Source: an uncultured Bacteroidales bacterium (GTDB lineage: Bacteria; Bacteroidota; Bacteroidia; Bacteroidales; F082). From it: DNA of 64,000 nucleotides. The notes under the pieces were generated by a model, which worked only from the letters and a program-made list of their open reading frames with translations, was not told the origin of the DNA and ran no database searches. The position numbers and the translations under genes were made by a program. The first letter of the stretch is position 1; the number at the start of each line of letters is the position of its first letter. Below are positions 7,474 through 15,299 of this stretch, piece after piece. The stretch spans positions 454,524 to 518,523 of the forward strand of contig CAJOHD010000001.1 in the NCBI GenBank assembly GCA_905234275.1, written 5' to 3'.

Positions 7474-8967
7474 TTAACGTTTTCGTAAAATAATCCGTTC
7501 CAATTCCAACCCTAACGGTTCCAACGAATTACATCTGTTCGCTTGGTCGAGGATGATTTCGTTAGGACCTTCTTTTATTGATAAGGTGCCAAAATACGTG
7601 GTCTGAAGCATTCGGTCAATGCTAGGGAGAACGCCTGTTTTCGAGACTCCGTTGCATGTGAGAGTGTATTCTTTGGCATCGTTTTCGGGTTTATAGACGA
7701 TGAAAACATCGTATTCGCCGGAGGTTTGGGAATCGAGTTGCCATGAGAGCCAAGAATTGGGCTGCACGCTCATGTAGCCGGTGCCGTCGATGGCGGCGTG
7801 AGGCTTGCAATCTTGAGGCGTCAGAGTGGGGATGTGGCCGTCTTTCCCGACGCCAATGATGCAGTCGATAGGGCAGGGCTGCAGATGCTCTAAAGTGTCG
7901 GGATGCGCTCTCAGGAAATCGCCGATACCATTTAGTACATCTTTCTCATAATCAAGGACTTTACCGGTGCCGTCAGGAGCGATGTTGAGCAGAAGATTTC
8001 CGCCGTTGACGACTGTTGTAAGCAGGCGTTGTTTTTGTGTCTCAATCTGTTTGTCGAGAGTCGGGCGCTCAATCCACGATTTGTAACCCCATGAGTTATA
8101 AAGCGAAGTGGGGTTGTCCCAATAGATGTCGCCATACGACGAGATGTTGCCGTTGTCGGGTAGTGTCATATAATCGCCCATGTTGTTCATGATGCGGCCA
8201 TTGATAAGGCATTGAGGCTGAAGGCTTTTCACCGTCTCTCGGAAACGTCGGCTCTGTTCTGAAGTGATGAGACCCATGTCGAACCACATTGTGTAAATGT
8301 CGCCATAGTTTGTGAGCAACTCGGTGAGTTGAGCTACGATATAATCCTCAAGTTCTGGAGTTATTATCTCGAGCGGCGAATAAACCTGGTTCACGTGTTC
8401 AGTGCAATTTGTCGTTGAATCGGGCTCGAGGCGAGGGATTCCGTAAGGAAAATGCCAGTCGGGGAGGGAATAGTAGAAGCCGAGTTTCATCCCGTGGCGA
8501 TGGCAGGCATCGGCGAGTTCTTTTACGATGTCTTTGCCGTAAGGCGTGAAGTCAACTATATCATAATCAGTTGTTTGTGTGTCGAACATGCAGAATCCGT
8601 CATGATGTTTCGTGGTGAAGACAATATATTTCATGCCGGCGTTTTTGGCGAGGAGCACAATCTCATCGGCGTTGAAATCGGTAGGATTGAATTCCTTTGC
8701 TACAGCTTCATATTCCGGAATCGTAATCCTTGCGTGGTTCATTATCTGTTCGGCGTAATAAGGAATCTTTTCGCCTTTCCAGATGCCCCCGAGTTTGGAA
8801 TACACGCCGAAATGGATGAAGAGACCGAAATGGTCGGCGCGGAATTCTTCCAATGCGGTTTCGGTTTGTTGTTGTAGAGACGCACGGCCGTGCGTCTCTA
8901 CATTGTTATCGCAGGAAACGACAAACAATGTTAGAATTATTGTGATTATTAGGACAAATTTTTTCAT
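7474..8967 (-). CDS. Alpha-L-fucosidase, GH29 family lipoprotein, 497 aa
   Basis: This enzyme hydrolyses terminal alpha-L-fucose from glycans such as mucin or host glycoproteins. The N-terminus is a lipoprotein signal (LTLFVVSC, Cys19), so it is probably anchored to an outer or periplasmic membrane face. GH29 landmarks are HFGLFIHFGVYS (about residues 46-57), TTKHHDGFCMFDT (about 117-129) and YTMWFDMG (about residue 230), whose Asp is the expected nucleophile. A C-terminal beta-rich region follows. Residues 23-31, VETHGRASL, just after the lipobox, are encoded by a 30-bp perfect palindrome that also occurs in intergenic DNA at 13084. This looks like a repeat inserted in frame into the flexible linker. 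Confidence 0.9.
   Translation of the reverse strand: MKKFVLIITIILTLFVVSCDNNVETHGRASLQQQTETALEEFRADHFGLFIHFGVYSKLGGIWKGEKIPYYAEQIMNHARITIPEYEAVAKEFNPTDFNADEIVLLAKNAGMKYIVFTTKHHDGFCMFDTQTTDYDIVDFTPYGKDIVKELADACHRHGMKLGFYYSLPDWHFPYGIPRLEPDSTTNCTEHVNQVYSPLEIITPELEDYIVAQLTELLTNYGDIYTMWFDMGLITSEQSRRFRETVKSLQPQCLINGRIMNNMGDYMTLPDNGNISSYGDIYWDNPTSLYNSWGYKSWIERPTLDKQIETQKQRLLTTVVNGGNLLLNIAPDGTGKVLDYEKDVLNGIGDFLRAHPDTLEHLQPCPIDCIIGVGKDGHIPTLTPQDCKPHAAIDGTGYMSVQPNSWLSWQLDSQTSGEYDVFIVYKPENDAKEYTLTCNGVSKTGVLPSIDRMLQTTYFGTLSIKEGPNEIILDQANRCNSLEPLGLELERIILRKR
8873..8902. repeat. 30-bp perfect palindrome inside the fucosidase gene
   Basis: TGTAGAGACGCACGG is followed directly by its exact reverse complement. 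An identical 30-bp copy lies at 13084-13113. Here it is read as VETHGRASL in the lipoprotein linker. Two of its three phases are free of stop codons. Confidence 0.9.
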
Positions 8968-8978
8968 AATGAAATCAA

Positions 8979-9299
8979 TTATTTTTTCGTTTTCGGTTTC
9001 TGAATTGCCAATTCCTTGCAGGTTGTTTTAACCAGTTCCGACATGTAATCGCGGTCGTCGACGTCTTCAATAAAGAAATAGTCTTTTGCTCCATTGTAGG
9101 GAGGGCGCATATTGACGTTGCGTAGCATAGCCCGGCCGGTGTCTGTCGGTTTCAGATAGAAACAGTTGTCGCAAATTAGGCCGAAGATGATGCCGTCGCA
9201 ATAGATGCCGTAGTCGCCAAACATCTTTTTGACCATAATTTCGCCAGCCCCTCCGCACTGGTCGGCGATATATTGTACAAAATCAGGATTGCTTGCCAT
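8979..9299 (-). CDS. TfoX N-terminal domain protein, 106 aa
   Basis: The pattern is that of the TfoX/Sxy N-terminal domain: KKMFGDYGIYCDGIIFGLICDNCFYLKPT, followed by RPPYNGAKDYFFIEDVDDRDYMSELV. In gammaproteobacteria Sxy/TfoX promotes competence gene expression with CRP, but stand-alone N-terminal domains like this are widespread and of unknown function. There is no second TfoX domain. The C-terminus is Lys-rich. It sits 11 bases upstream of the fucosidase start on the same strand and 15 bases downstream of the helicase gene, so it may be co-transcribed with either. Confidence 0.85.
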   Translation of the reverse strand: MASNPDFVQYIADQCGGAGEIMVKKMFGDYGIYCDGIIFGLICDNCFYLKPTDTGRAMLRNVNMRPPYNGAKDYFFIEDVDDRDYMSELVKTTCKELAIQKPKTKK

Positions 9300-9314
9300 A
9301 TTAAGAAAGTTTAC

Positions 9315-12134
9315 TCATGATGAAAGATTTTTATATTCTTTATAACTCATCATACGATTACATCCTTTTTTGTCATCTGTATAATTAGTGCATCCTAAAA
9401 ATGAGTTTTTTTCACCATTTTTTCCAGGTTTGCCTTCTTTAACAATCAAATATCCATCTCTGCATTGGTCACATTTTATGATTGACATGTCATTACCATT
9501 CAAATCATTTGTCATAAAATCACAGATTTCAGGCTCATTTGAACAAATCCACAATTTTAGACCATACGCCTTTTTGTATCGTTGTTGCAGAGGATAACCA
9601 CATACAGGACAATGCTTGATAATTATGGTGTCGTCTTTTTGCTTATCCAATTGTCCCCTCAAAACTACAGTAGGATAGTCAGCAACCAATTCTCGTACAA
9701 ATTCGGAAGGACGTTGCTGTGGTGTAACTATATAAACACGATTCTTGGTACGGGTTAATGCCACATAAAACAAACGGCGTTCCTCCGCATATTCAATGGA
9801 ATGGTCAGTTTTGACAACGTATTTTAATACAGGGTCATCTTGAATTTTTGAAGGGAAACCATATGTGGAGTCCATCGCATTGATAATGATTACATTATCA
9901 TATCCCAAACCTTTGGCTCTGTGTACAGTCATAAATTCCATTTCTATGTCGGCAAAAGTCTTTGATGTTACATTGCCGGTCTTTTCCCAATATTCAAAAT
10001 CGGCCGATTTTGTAAGATTATATCCATCAAAACCATACCTGCCGAGTAACAATATTGATGATTTTGGATTCTCGGCAAGTATTTCTTTCATGATTTTTTC
10101 CACAGTTTCACCGACAAGATAGTATTTGCCACCTTTACCTTCTGTAGTCTTTCTGTCAACTTCCTCAGTATAAGTTTGGATAATAACCGGATTTGTTATA
10201 TGCTTCGGTGAAATCAGCGCTTTTTGTATTTGACAAGTGTTTTTCTGAATAAAACCGCCAGCAATGTCAATTATTTCTTGTGCGTTACGATATGTCTTCG
10301 TTATTCGAAGCTCCTGACCGTATCCAAATGTTTCCTTAAAATGAGTAAACAAAGTAATGTCCGAACCAGCATAAGCGTAAATAGATTGCCAATCATCGCC
10401 GACCGCAATAATCTTAGCGTCACACAATTTGCTAAGCTCTTTTGTTAAATTGAAACGCTGGCGAGATATGTCTTGATACTCATCAACTATAATGTATTTG
10501 AAATCTAATTTTTCGCCTTTTTGCTCCTTTTCCTGTAAAATACGTGCAGAGTCATTTATCATATCCTCAAAGTCAATTGCTTGTTTCTCCTTGAGGCATT
10601 TTGTATATTCATGATAACACTGTTCGCAAATTGTGAGGAACAACTTTGTGCGTTCGTTGTTAGAAGAAGATCTGAAACGTGAAAAGTCGTTTATAGTGTA
10701 GCCGTTAGTTTTGAAGTTCTGTATAAAAGTGCAGATAAGATTTACCAAACGTGAAATATATCGGTTTTCCTCGGTATTTATTATCTTTTTAAAGACTTCT
10801 TGAGACGGGCGTGGGTTAAGGATAAAACCATGTTCCAATAGTTCTTCTCTCAAATGTTCCAACAAATCACGATTGTCGTTATATCCTGAAAAAGTATAAA
10901 TCAAATCCGTTCCATGTTCCTTGTGTAACTTGACTTTATCATTGACTTCCTGTTTATACTTATTTAACTGTTCCTTTTCATATCGATTATTCTTGCCATC
11001 CTGAGTAATTCCGAAATGTTCCAAATAAACAACTTTATCTCCTTGTGTGAGTGTAAAATCAGGTGTGTAAGGTTTATGTGAACGCAGAATATTATATGGA
11101 TATGGCTTTTCATAAGTATAATCGATGCCATTAAGATATAAAAAATTAGCGATACGAACTTCTTGTGCAGAACGCAATGTTTCTCGCGCTATTGTTAAAC
11201 ACTTTCCGGTTCGCTCGTTGATAATCTTTTCGGTATATTCATCAATATTTCCTCGAATTGTTGAGAAATCAGCCTTACTTATATAATTGAAAAAATCATT
11301 CAAATCGTCACCCTCATAGGGCGCATCAAAATAACTGCCAAAAAACAGAATTAGTTTATCCACCAATTCCGGATTTTCAAGAATATTGTTTTTGAGGTAA
11401 TTGTTGATTACATAAAACATAAAACCTTGGTCAACAATGGTTTTAAGATTGGCGTCTTGGCGGCGCAGAATAGCATATCCTGTTTTATGGAATGTTGTTA
11501 CAGGACAATTAATGCCCAAATTTTTATTGATTTTATCGCGCAATTCGCCGACAGCTTTATTCGTAAAGGAGATAACCAAGATTTGTTCAGGGGATATGCC
11601 TTTTTTCTCTACAAGATACTTGACTTTTGCCGACACAGTCGTTGTTTTACCAGCACCAGCACCTGCTATAACTAATGTATAATCCTCATCTGACAAGACA
11701 ACACGTCGCTGCTCTTCATCCAATCTAATTTTTGAATCAACAGGTAAAAGAATCTTGTCCAAATAGTCTTTATCTTCTTTTAAATGACGTGATATATAAG
11801 CCTCATTGTGTTGTGAAATAACAATAGACTCTTTATTTAAACATAAATCTTTATAATCTGAAAGAAAACTCTTTACATCGCATTTGTTGATAGCGTTGTT
11901 CTTACAATAATAATCCAGTATGTTACCTCGCAATGCATTGTCGAAAAAGGTATATGTTGCTGCATATTTATCACGCATATCTGCGTAATCAGATTTCGCA
12001 ATATAACAGTCAGTATCATCCAACGAAGACAAATGTTTCCTGAAATCTAAAAGAGACGCTATTTCAGGTGTAACAACTTTAGGCTCTTCGTTTTGCGATT
12101 TAAAAACACTTATTATTTTGTCAAATAAAGACAT
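9315..12134 (-). CDS. UvrD/Rep-like superfamily 1 DNA helicase with C-terminal zinc fingers, 939 aa
   Basis: This is an ATP-dependent 3'-5' SF1A-type helicase related to helicase IV. Walker A is VIAGAGAGKTTTVSAKV near residues 155-171; motif Ia is ILVISFTNKAVGELRDKI; Walker B is KYIIVDEYQDISRQRF; motif III is IAVGDDWQSIYAYAGSD; motifs V and VI are EFMTVHRAKGLGYDNVI and RRLFYVALTRTKNRVY. An insertion around residues 330-430 contains YLNGIDYTYEKPYPY and a PDFTL...VYLEHFG stretch like a nuclease-related domain. The C-terminus carries topoisomerase-type zinc fingers (CPVCGYPL...CSNE, KCDQCRDGYL...LGCTNY). A TAAATTTG box lies upstream near 12160-12170. It probably works in DNA repair or recombination. 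Confidence 0.9.
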   Translation of the reverse strand: MSLFDKIISVFKSQNEEPKVVTPEIASLLDFRKHLSSLDDTDCYIAKSDYADMRDKYAATYTFFDNALRGNILDYYCKNNAINKCDVKSFLSDYKDLCLNKESIVISQHNEAYISRHLKEDKDYLDKILLPVDSKIRLDEEQRRVVLSDEDYTLVIAGAGAGKTTTVSAKVKYLVEKKGISPEQILVISFTNKAVGELRDKINKNLGINCPVTTFHKTGYAILRRQDANLKTIVDQGFMFYVINNYLKNNILENPELVDKLILFFGSYFDAPYEGDDLNDFFNYISKADFSTIRGNIDEYTEKIINERTGKCLTIARETLRSAQEVRIANFLYLNGIDYTYEKPYPYNILRSHKPYTPDFTLTQGDKVVYLEHFGITQDGKNNRYEKEQLNKYKQEVNDKVKLHKEHGTDLIYTFSGYNDNRDLLEHLREELLEHGFILNPRPSQEVFKKIINTEENRYISRLVNLICTFIQNFKTNGYTINDFSRFRSSSNNERTKLFLTICEQCYHEYTKCLKEKQAIDFEDMINDSARILQEKEQKGEKLDFKYIIVDEYQDISRQRFNLTKELSKLCDAKIIAVGDDWQSIYAYAGSDITLFTHFKETFGYGQELRITKTYRNAQEIIDIAGGFIQKNTCQIQKALISPKHITNPVIIQTYTEEVDRKTTEGKGGKYYLVGETVEKIMKEILAENPKSSILLLGRYGFDGYNLTKSADFEYWEKTGNVTSKTFADIEMEFMTVHRAKGLGYDNVIIINAMDSTYGFPSKIQDDPVLKYVVKTDHSIEYAEERRLFYVALTRTKNRVYIVTPQQRPSEFVRELVADYPTVVLRGQLDKQKDDTIIIKHCPVCGYPLQQRYKKAYGLKLWICSNEPEICDFMTNDLNGNDMSIIKCDQCRDGYLIVKEGKPGKNGEKNSFLGCTNYTDDKKGCNRMMSYKEYKNLSS

Positions 12135-12223
12135 TCTAAAAATGTTGTTGATAACGATGCGGATGCAAATTTATGAAATAATCTAAATAATCTAACAAAT
12201 TGTTTAAATTTATCAATAAATTC

Positions 12224-12255
12224 TTGACAAATACGCCAAGTTTTCCGTATCTTTG
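12224..12255 (+). promoter_or_regulatory. Consensus promoter (TTGAC, 21 bases, TATCTTTG)
   Basis: TTG at 12224-12226 and TATCTTTG at 12248-12255 form a near-ideal Bacteroidota promoter driving the gene at 12370, with a leader of roughly 105 bases containing a small hairpin (TCGCAGGATTGCGA). Confidence 0.75.
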
Positions 12256-12369
12256 TATCCGATTATGAACCATAACTAAAGAGCATCGTAAAACAAAATA
12301 CTAATGGGATTGGGAGTTCGCAGGATTGCGAAAGGAATTTTTATTGTTAAATGTTTAAAAATTAAAGGT

Positions 12370-12639
12370 ATGACGAAAAAAGAGTTTTACAAGAAAAATG
12401 ACAAGGTTTTTACAACTTATCCGGTTGTTAAAAACACAGTTTCGAAAGAGTTAATAGATTCTATCCCGGAATCGGTGGCAGAAAGAAGGGATTTCCTCAA
12501 GAAGCATCTTAATAATCTTGATGGAAAAACAATTTATTGTCCGTCACTTGAGGCTGAACCCTTCAATGATGTTTCTTCAGTATTCAGTGACGCTTCCACA
12601 ACTGGAATAAAAAATGCCGCTGCTTTGTGGGATCATTAA
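12370..12639 (+). CDS. Hypothetical protein, 89 aa
   Basis: I do not recognise this protein. It begins MTKKEFYKKNDKVFTTYPVVKN, is charged, has no membrane segment, and ends FSDASTTGIKNAAALWDH. An in-frame ATG at 12304 would add 22 residues with an unlikely basic start (MGLGVRRIAKG). I prefer 12370, where AAAGGT precedes the ATG. The consensus promoter upstream argues that it is expressed. Its last 30 bases overlap, in antisense, the terminator of a candidate small RNA on the minus strand. Confidence 0.5.
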   Translation: MTKKEFYKKNDKVFTTYPVVKNTVSKELIDSIPESVAERRDFLKKHLNNLDGKTIYCPSLEAEPFNDVSSVFSDASTTGIKNAAALWDH

Positions 12640-12716
12640 CCTTCCCGAAGTAATCGCAACGGCGCCAGCATCTCGCTTGACGATGCAAAGATACAACAAT
12701 TTTTGTCGTTTGTCAA
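12606..12716 (-). ncRNA. Candidate small RNA, about 75 nt, with its own promoter and terminator
   Basis: On the minus strand, TTG (12714-12716), a 20-base spacer and TATCTTTG (12686-12693) form a perfect Bacteroidota promoter with no gene ahead in that direction. About 20 bases into the RNA, GCCGTTGC (12656-12663) can pair with GCAGCGGC (12616-12623), eight pairs with one G-U, and A plus six T follow directly, as in an intrinsic terminator. The RNA would run from about 12680 to 12606, overlapping the 3' end of the gene at 12370-12639 in antisense. Confidence 0.5.
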
Positions 12717-12768
12717 GGGGTTTAGTGATTTTTTTGTAAAAATCGTAGGGGCGAATAATGATTCGCTT

Positions 12769-13053
12769 CTACTTCCTACTGTTCACATCATCATACTCCG
12801 TCTTCTCAAACTGTCTCACCACATACGAGCACACGGCATGAATTTTGAGGCTGTTTTCGCGAGCGTATGCCACGGCGGCATCAAGCAATGCTTTGGCGAT
12901 GCCTTTACCTTGAAATGCCGGCTCTACGACGGTGTGCATGATGGCAAAGACTGAGTCGTTCATCCATTCGTAGGAGATGTATCCCATCCGTTTGCCGTTT
13001 TCCTCGGCTATGAAGTAGCCGTCTCTTGAATTGTTTTTATGAGAGATTTCCAT
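12769..13053 (-). CDS. Small GNAT-type N-acetyltransferase, 94 aa
   Basis: The protein belongs to the short YjdJ/GNAT_acetyltran-like group. The acetyl-CoA binding loop is in VVEPAFQGKGIAKALLDAAVAYAREN (Q/RGxGxA form). It is followed by the strand LKIHAVCSYVVRQFEK, where CSYV matches the conserved CxYV of this subfamily. The acyl acceptor is unknown. I chose the ATG at 13053 (MEISHKN) because a TATATTTG box lies only a few bases upstream, before an alternative start at 13071. It sits alone between the S1 gene and the candidate small RNA. Confidence 0.85.
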   Translation of the reverse strand: MEISHKNNSRDGYFIAEENGKRMGYISYEWMNDSVFAIMHTVVEPAFQGKGIAKALLDAAVAYARENSLKIHAVCSYVVRQFEKTEYDDVNSRK

Positions 13054-13083
13054 AATGAAATTTTTTTGCAAATATATAAAAAA

Positions 13084-13113
13084 TGTAGAGACGCACGGCC
13101 GTGCGTCTCTACA
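13084..13113. repeat. 30-bp perfect palindrome, second copy
   Basis: Identical in sequence to the palindrome at 8873-8902. It lies between the S1 gene and the GNAT gene, where its 15-bp perfect stem could act as an S1 terminator, although no strong T-run follows. Confidence 0.9.
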
Positions 13114-13144
13114 AATTGCGTTTAATCGATTTTATCGATTTCGA

Positions 13145-15022
13145 TTATTTTCCGCCTTTTTCCTCTTTCTCGAGGTTTTCTTTCAATGTTGCGAGAACAT
13201 CGAGGTCGCCGAGAGTTGTGCGTTCAACGTTGTCGTTGATCTGCTTCACAGCGCGCTTGGTGTTCTTTGCAGCTTTCTCCTTCTCAGCTGTCTCAACTTC
13301 TGCTGCAGCGTTCTGCTTGTCTTCCCAGATGCGTGAGTGTGAGAGGATGATCTTCTTGTTTTCCTTCGAGAACTCAATGACCTTGAAATCCAAAGTCTCG
13401 TCAACCTTAGCGGTTGTGCCGTCTTCTTTCTTCAGGTGACGGTTCGGGCAGAAACCTTCAACACCGTATGGCAATGAGACGATGACGCCCTTGTCGCTTG
13501 TGCTGATGATTGTTCCCTGCTGGATTGAACCGACAGTGAAGATGCTTTCGAACACATCCCATGGGTTTTCTTCAAGCTGCTTGTGGCCGAGGCTCAAGCG
13601 GCGGATCTCCTGGTCAACGTCGAGGACCACGACATCGATCTTGTCACCAATCTTGGTGAACTCTGCCGGATGTTTGATCTTCTTCGACCAGCTGAGGTCT
13701 GAGATGTGGATCATACCGTCAACGCCTTCTTCAAGTTCGACGAAGATGCCGAAGTTAGTGAAGTTGCGCACTGTGGCGGTGTGTTTTGAACCCTTTGGAT
13801 AACGCTCCTGGATGTTCTCCCATGGATCCGGGACGAGCTGTTTCATGCCGAGGCTCATCTTGCGCTCTTCGCGGTCGAGTGTGAGGACCTTAGCTTCCAC
13901 TTCGTCGCCAATCTTCAGGAAGTCCTGAGCTGTGCGGAGGTGCTGTGACCATGACATTTCTGACACATGGATGAGACCTTCAACGCCTGGAGCGATCTCG
14001 ATGAACGCGCCGTAGTCGGCGAGGACAACGACTTTACCCTTAACGACGTCACCAACTTTGAGGTTCGGGTCGAGAGCATCCCATGGATGTGGGGTGAGCT
14101 GCTTGAGACCGAGGGCGATGCGTTTCTTGCTGTCGTCGAAGTCGAGGATAACGACCTTGATCTGCTGGTCGAGTTGGACGATTTCCTTAGGATCGTTGAT
14201 GCGGCCCCATGAAAGGTCGGTGATGTGGATAAGACCGTCAACACCGCCGAGGTCGATGAACACGCCGTAGTTGGTGATGTTCTTGACAACGCCTTCGAGA
14301 ACCTGACCTTTTTCAAGCTTGCTGATGATTTCGCTCTTCTGCTGCTCGATTTCGTCTTCGATGAGGGCTTTGTGTGAAACGACCACGTTCTTGTACTCCT
14401 GGTTGATCTTAACAACCTTGAATTCCATTGTGCTGTTGACGAATACGTCGTAATCGCGGATAGGTTTGACATCGATCTGTGAACCTGGCAAGAATGCCTC
14501 GATGCCGAACACGTCGACGATCAAGCCGCCTTTTGTACGGCTCTTGACGAAGCCGCGGACGATCTCCTGGCTGTCGTAAGCCTCGTTGACGCGGTCCCAT
14601 GACTTGAGAAGGCGGGCCTTCTTGTGTGAAAGGACGAGCTGGCCGTTGATGCCTTCCTGGTTCTCCACGTAGACTTCGATTTTGTCACCCACCTTAAGGT
14701 CTGGGTTGTGACGGAATTCTGAAATCGGAATAACACCATCTGACTTGAATCCGATGTTGACGACGACTTCGCGTGAAGTCTTTGCGACAACTGTTCCTTC
14801 GATAACTTCGTGATCGCCGATCTGGCTCATTGTCTTCTCGTACATGGCTTCCATGCGTGCGCGGTCTTCAGCTTTGTAGCTGTCGTGTTTCTTAGCGTCG
14901 CTGCTCCAGTCGAAATCATCTGTTGGAACCGGTTTCGTTTTCTTGGTTTCTTTCTTCACCTCAGCCTGTGGCTGTTCAACGTTCTGGATTTCTTCGTTGA
15001 CGGTGTTTTCTAATTCGCTCAT
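13145..15022 (-). CDS. rpsA: 30S ribosomal protein S1, 625 aa
   Basis: S1 binds mRNA on the 30S subunit and helps load weakly Shine-Dalgarno-dependent messages, which matters in Bacteroidota. Six S1/OB repeats are visible, starting near residues 75, 160, 250, 335, 420 and 510. The central four have the signature G-x-V-x-x-x-x-x-YG-x-F-x-x-x-x-GV-x-GLIH-x-S (for example ITNYGVFIDLGGVDGLIHITDLSW). The N-terminus is acidic, with an Ala/Lys/Glu-rich tail. The ATG at 15022 (MSELENTVNEE) follows a leader of about 130 bases that can fold, a common arrangement for autogenous control of S1. Confidence 0.95.
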   Translation of the reverse strand: MSELENTVNEEIQNVEQPQAEVKKETKKTKPVPTDDFDWSSDAKKHDSYKAEDRARMEAMYEKTMSQIGDHEVIEGTVVAKTSREVVVNIGFKSDGVIPISEFRHNPDLKVGDKIEVYVENQEGINGQLVLSHKKARLLKSWDRVNEAYDSQEIVRGFVKSRTKGGLIVDVFGIEAFLPGSQIDVKPIRDYDVFVNSTMEFKVVKINQEYKNVVVSHKALIEDEIEQQKSEIISKLEKGQVLEGVVKNITNYGVFIDLGGVDGLIHITDLSWGRINDPKEIVQLDQQIKVVILDFDDSKKRIALGLKQLTPHPWDALDPNLKVGDVVKGKVVVLADYGAFIEIAPGVEGLIHVSEMSWSQHLRTAQDFLKIGDEVEAKVLTLDREERKMSLGMKQLVPDPWENIQERYPKGSKHTATVRNFTNFGIFVELEEGVDGMIHISDLSWSKKIKHPAEFTKIGDKIDVVVLDVDQEIRRLSLGHKQLEENPWDVFESIFTVGSIQQGTIISTSDKGVIVSLPYGVEGFCPNRHLKKEDGTTAKVDETLDFKVIEFSKENKKIILSHSRIWEDKQNAAAEVETAEKEKAAKNTKRAVKQINDNVERTTLGDLDVLATLKENLEKEEKGGK

Positions 15023-15164
15023 TATTTTTACTTAAATTGTACCCGACGGCTCTTCCGAATTAGGCAATCGAGGATTGTTAAACTTTATTTTTCCATTTCA
15101 AGTCATTGATTTTCAATTACAAAAACCAATTTCGGAATAAGGCTCGAAATGAACTGCAAAGATA
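15023..15164 (-). promoter_or_regulatory. rpsA promoter and structured leader
   Basis: A minus-strand TATCTTTG box lies at 15157-15164. The leader contains a long-range inverted repeat, CCAATTTCGGAA (15126-15137) against TTCCGAATTAGG (15053-15064), pairing with one bulge and closing a domain of about 85 bases. Such a leader ahead of S1 suggests autoregulation by the protein; that is inference. Confidence 0.5.
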
Positions 15165-15299
15165 CAAAAAGTTTTGATAACGGAAATAATTTTTTATAAA
15201 TATTTTTTTTGATAATCTTGATGTTAGAACATAAAATAATGTTTATCTTTGCAAGCAAGATACTGAAAAGTTTGTGGAACTTTTTAACTTTATTAAATT

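Noticed and set aside
12304..12369. Upstream start for the 89-aa hypothetical gene
   Set aside because: Would give an unlikely basic N-terminus; 12370 has a better upstream context. Not excluded with certainty.
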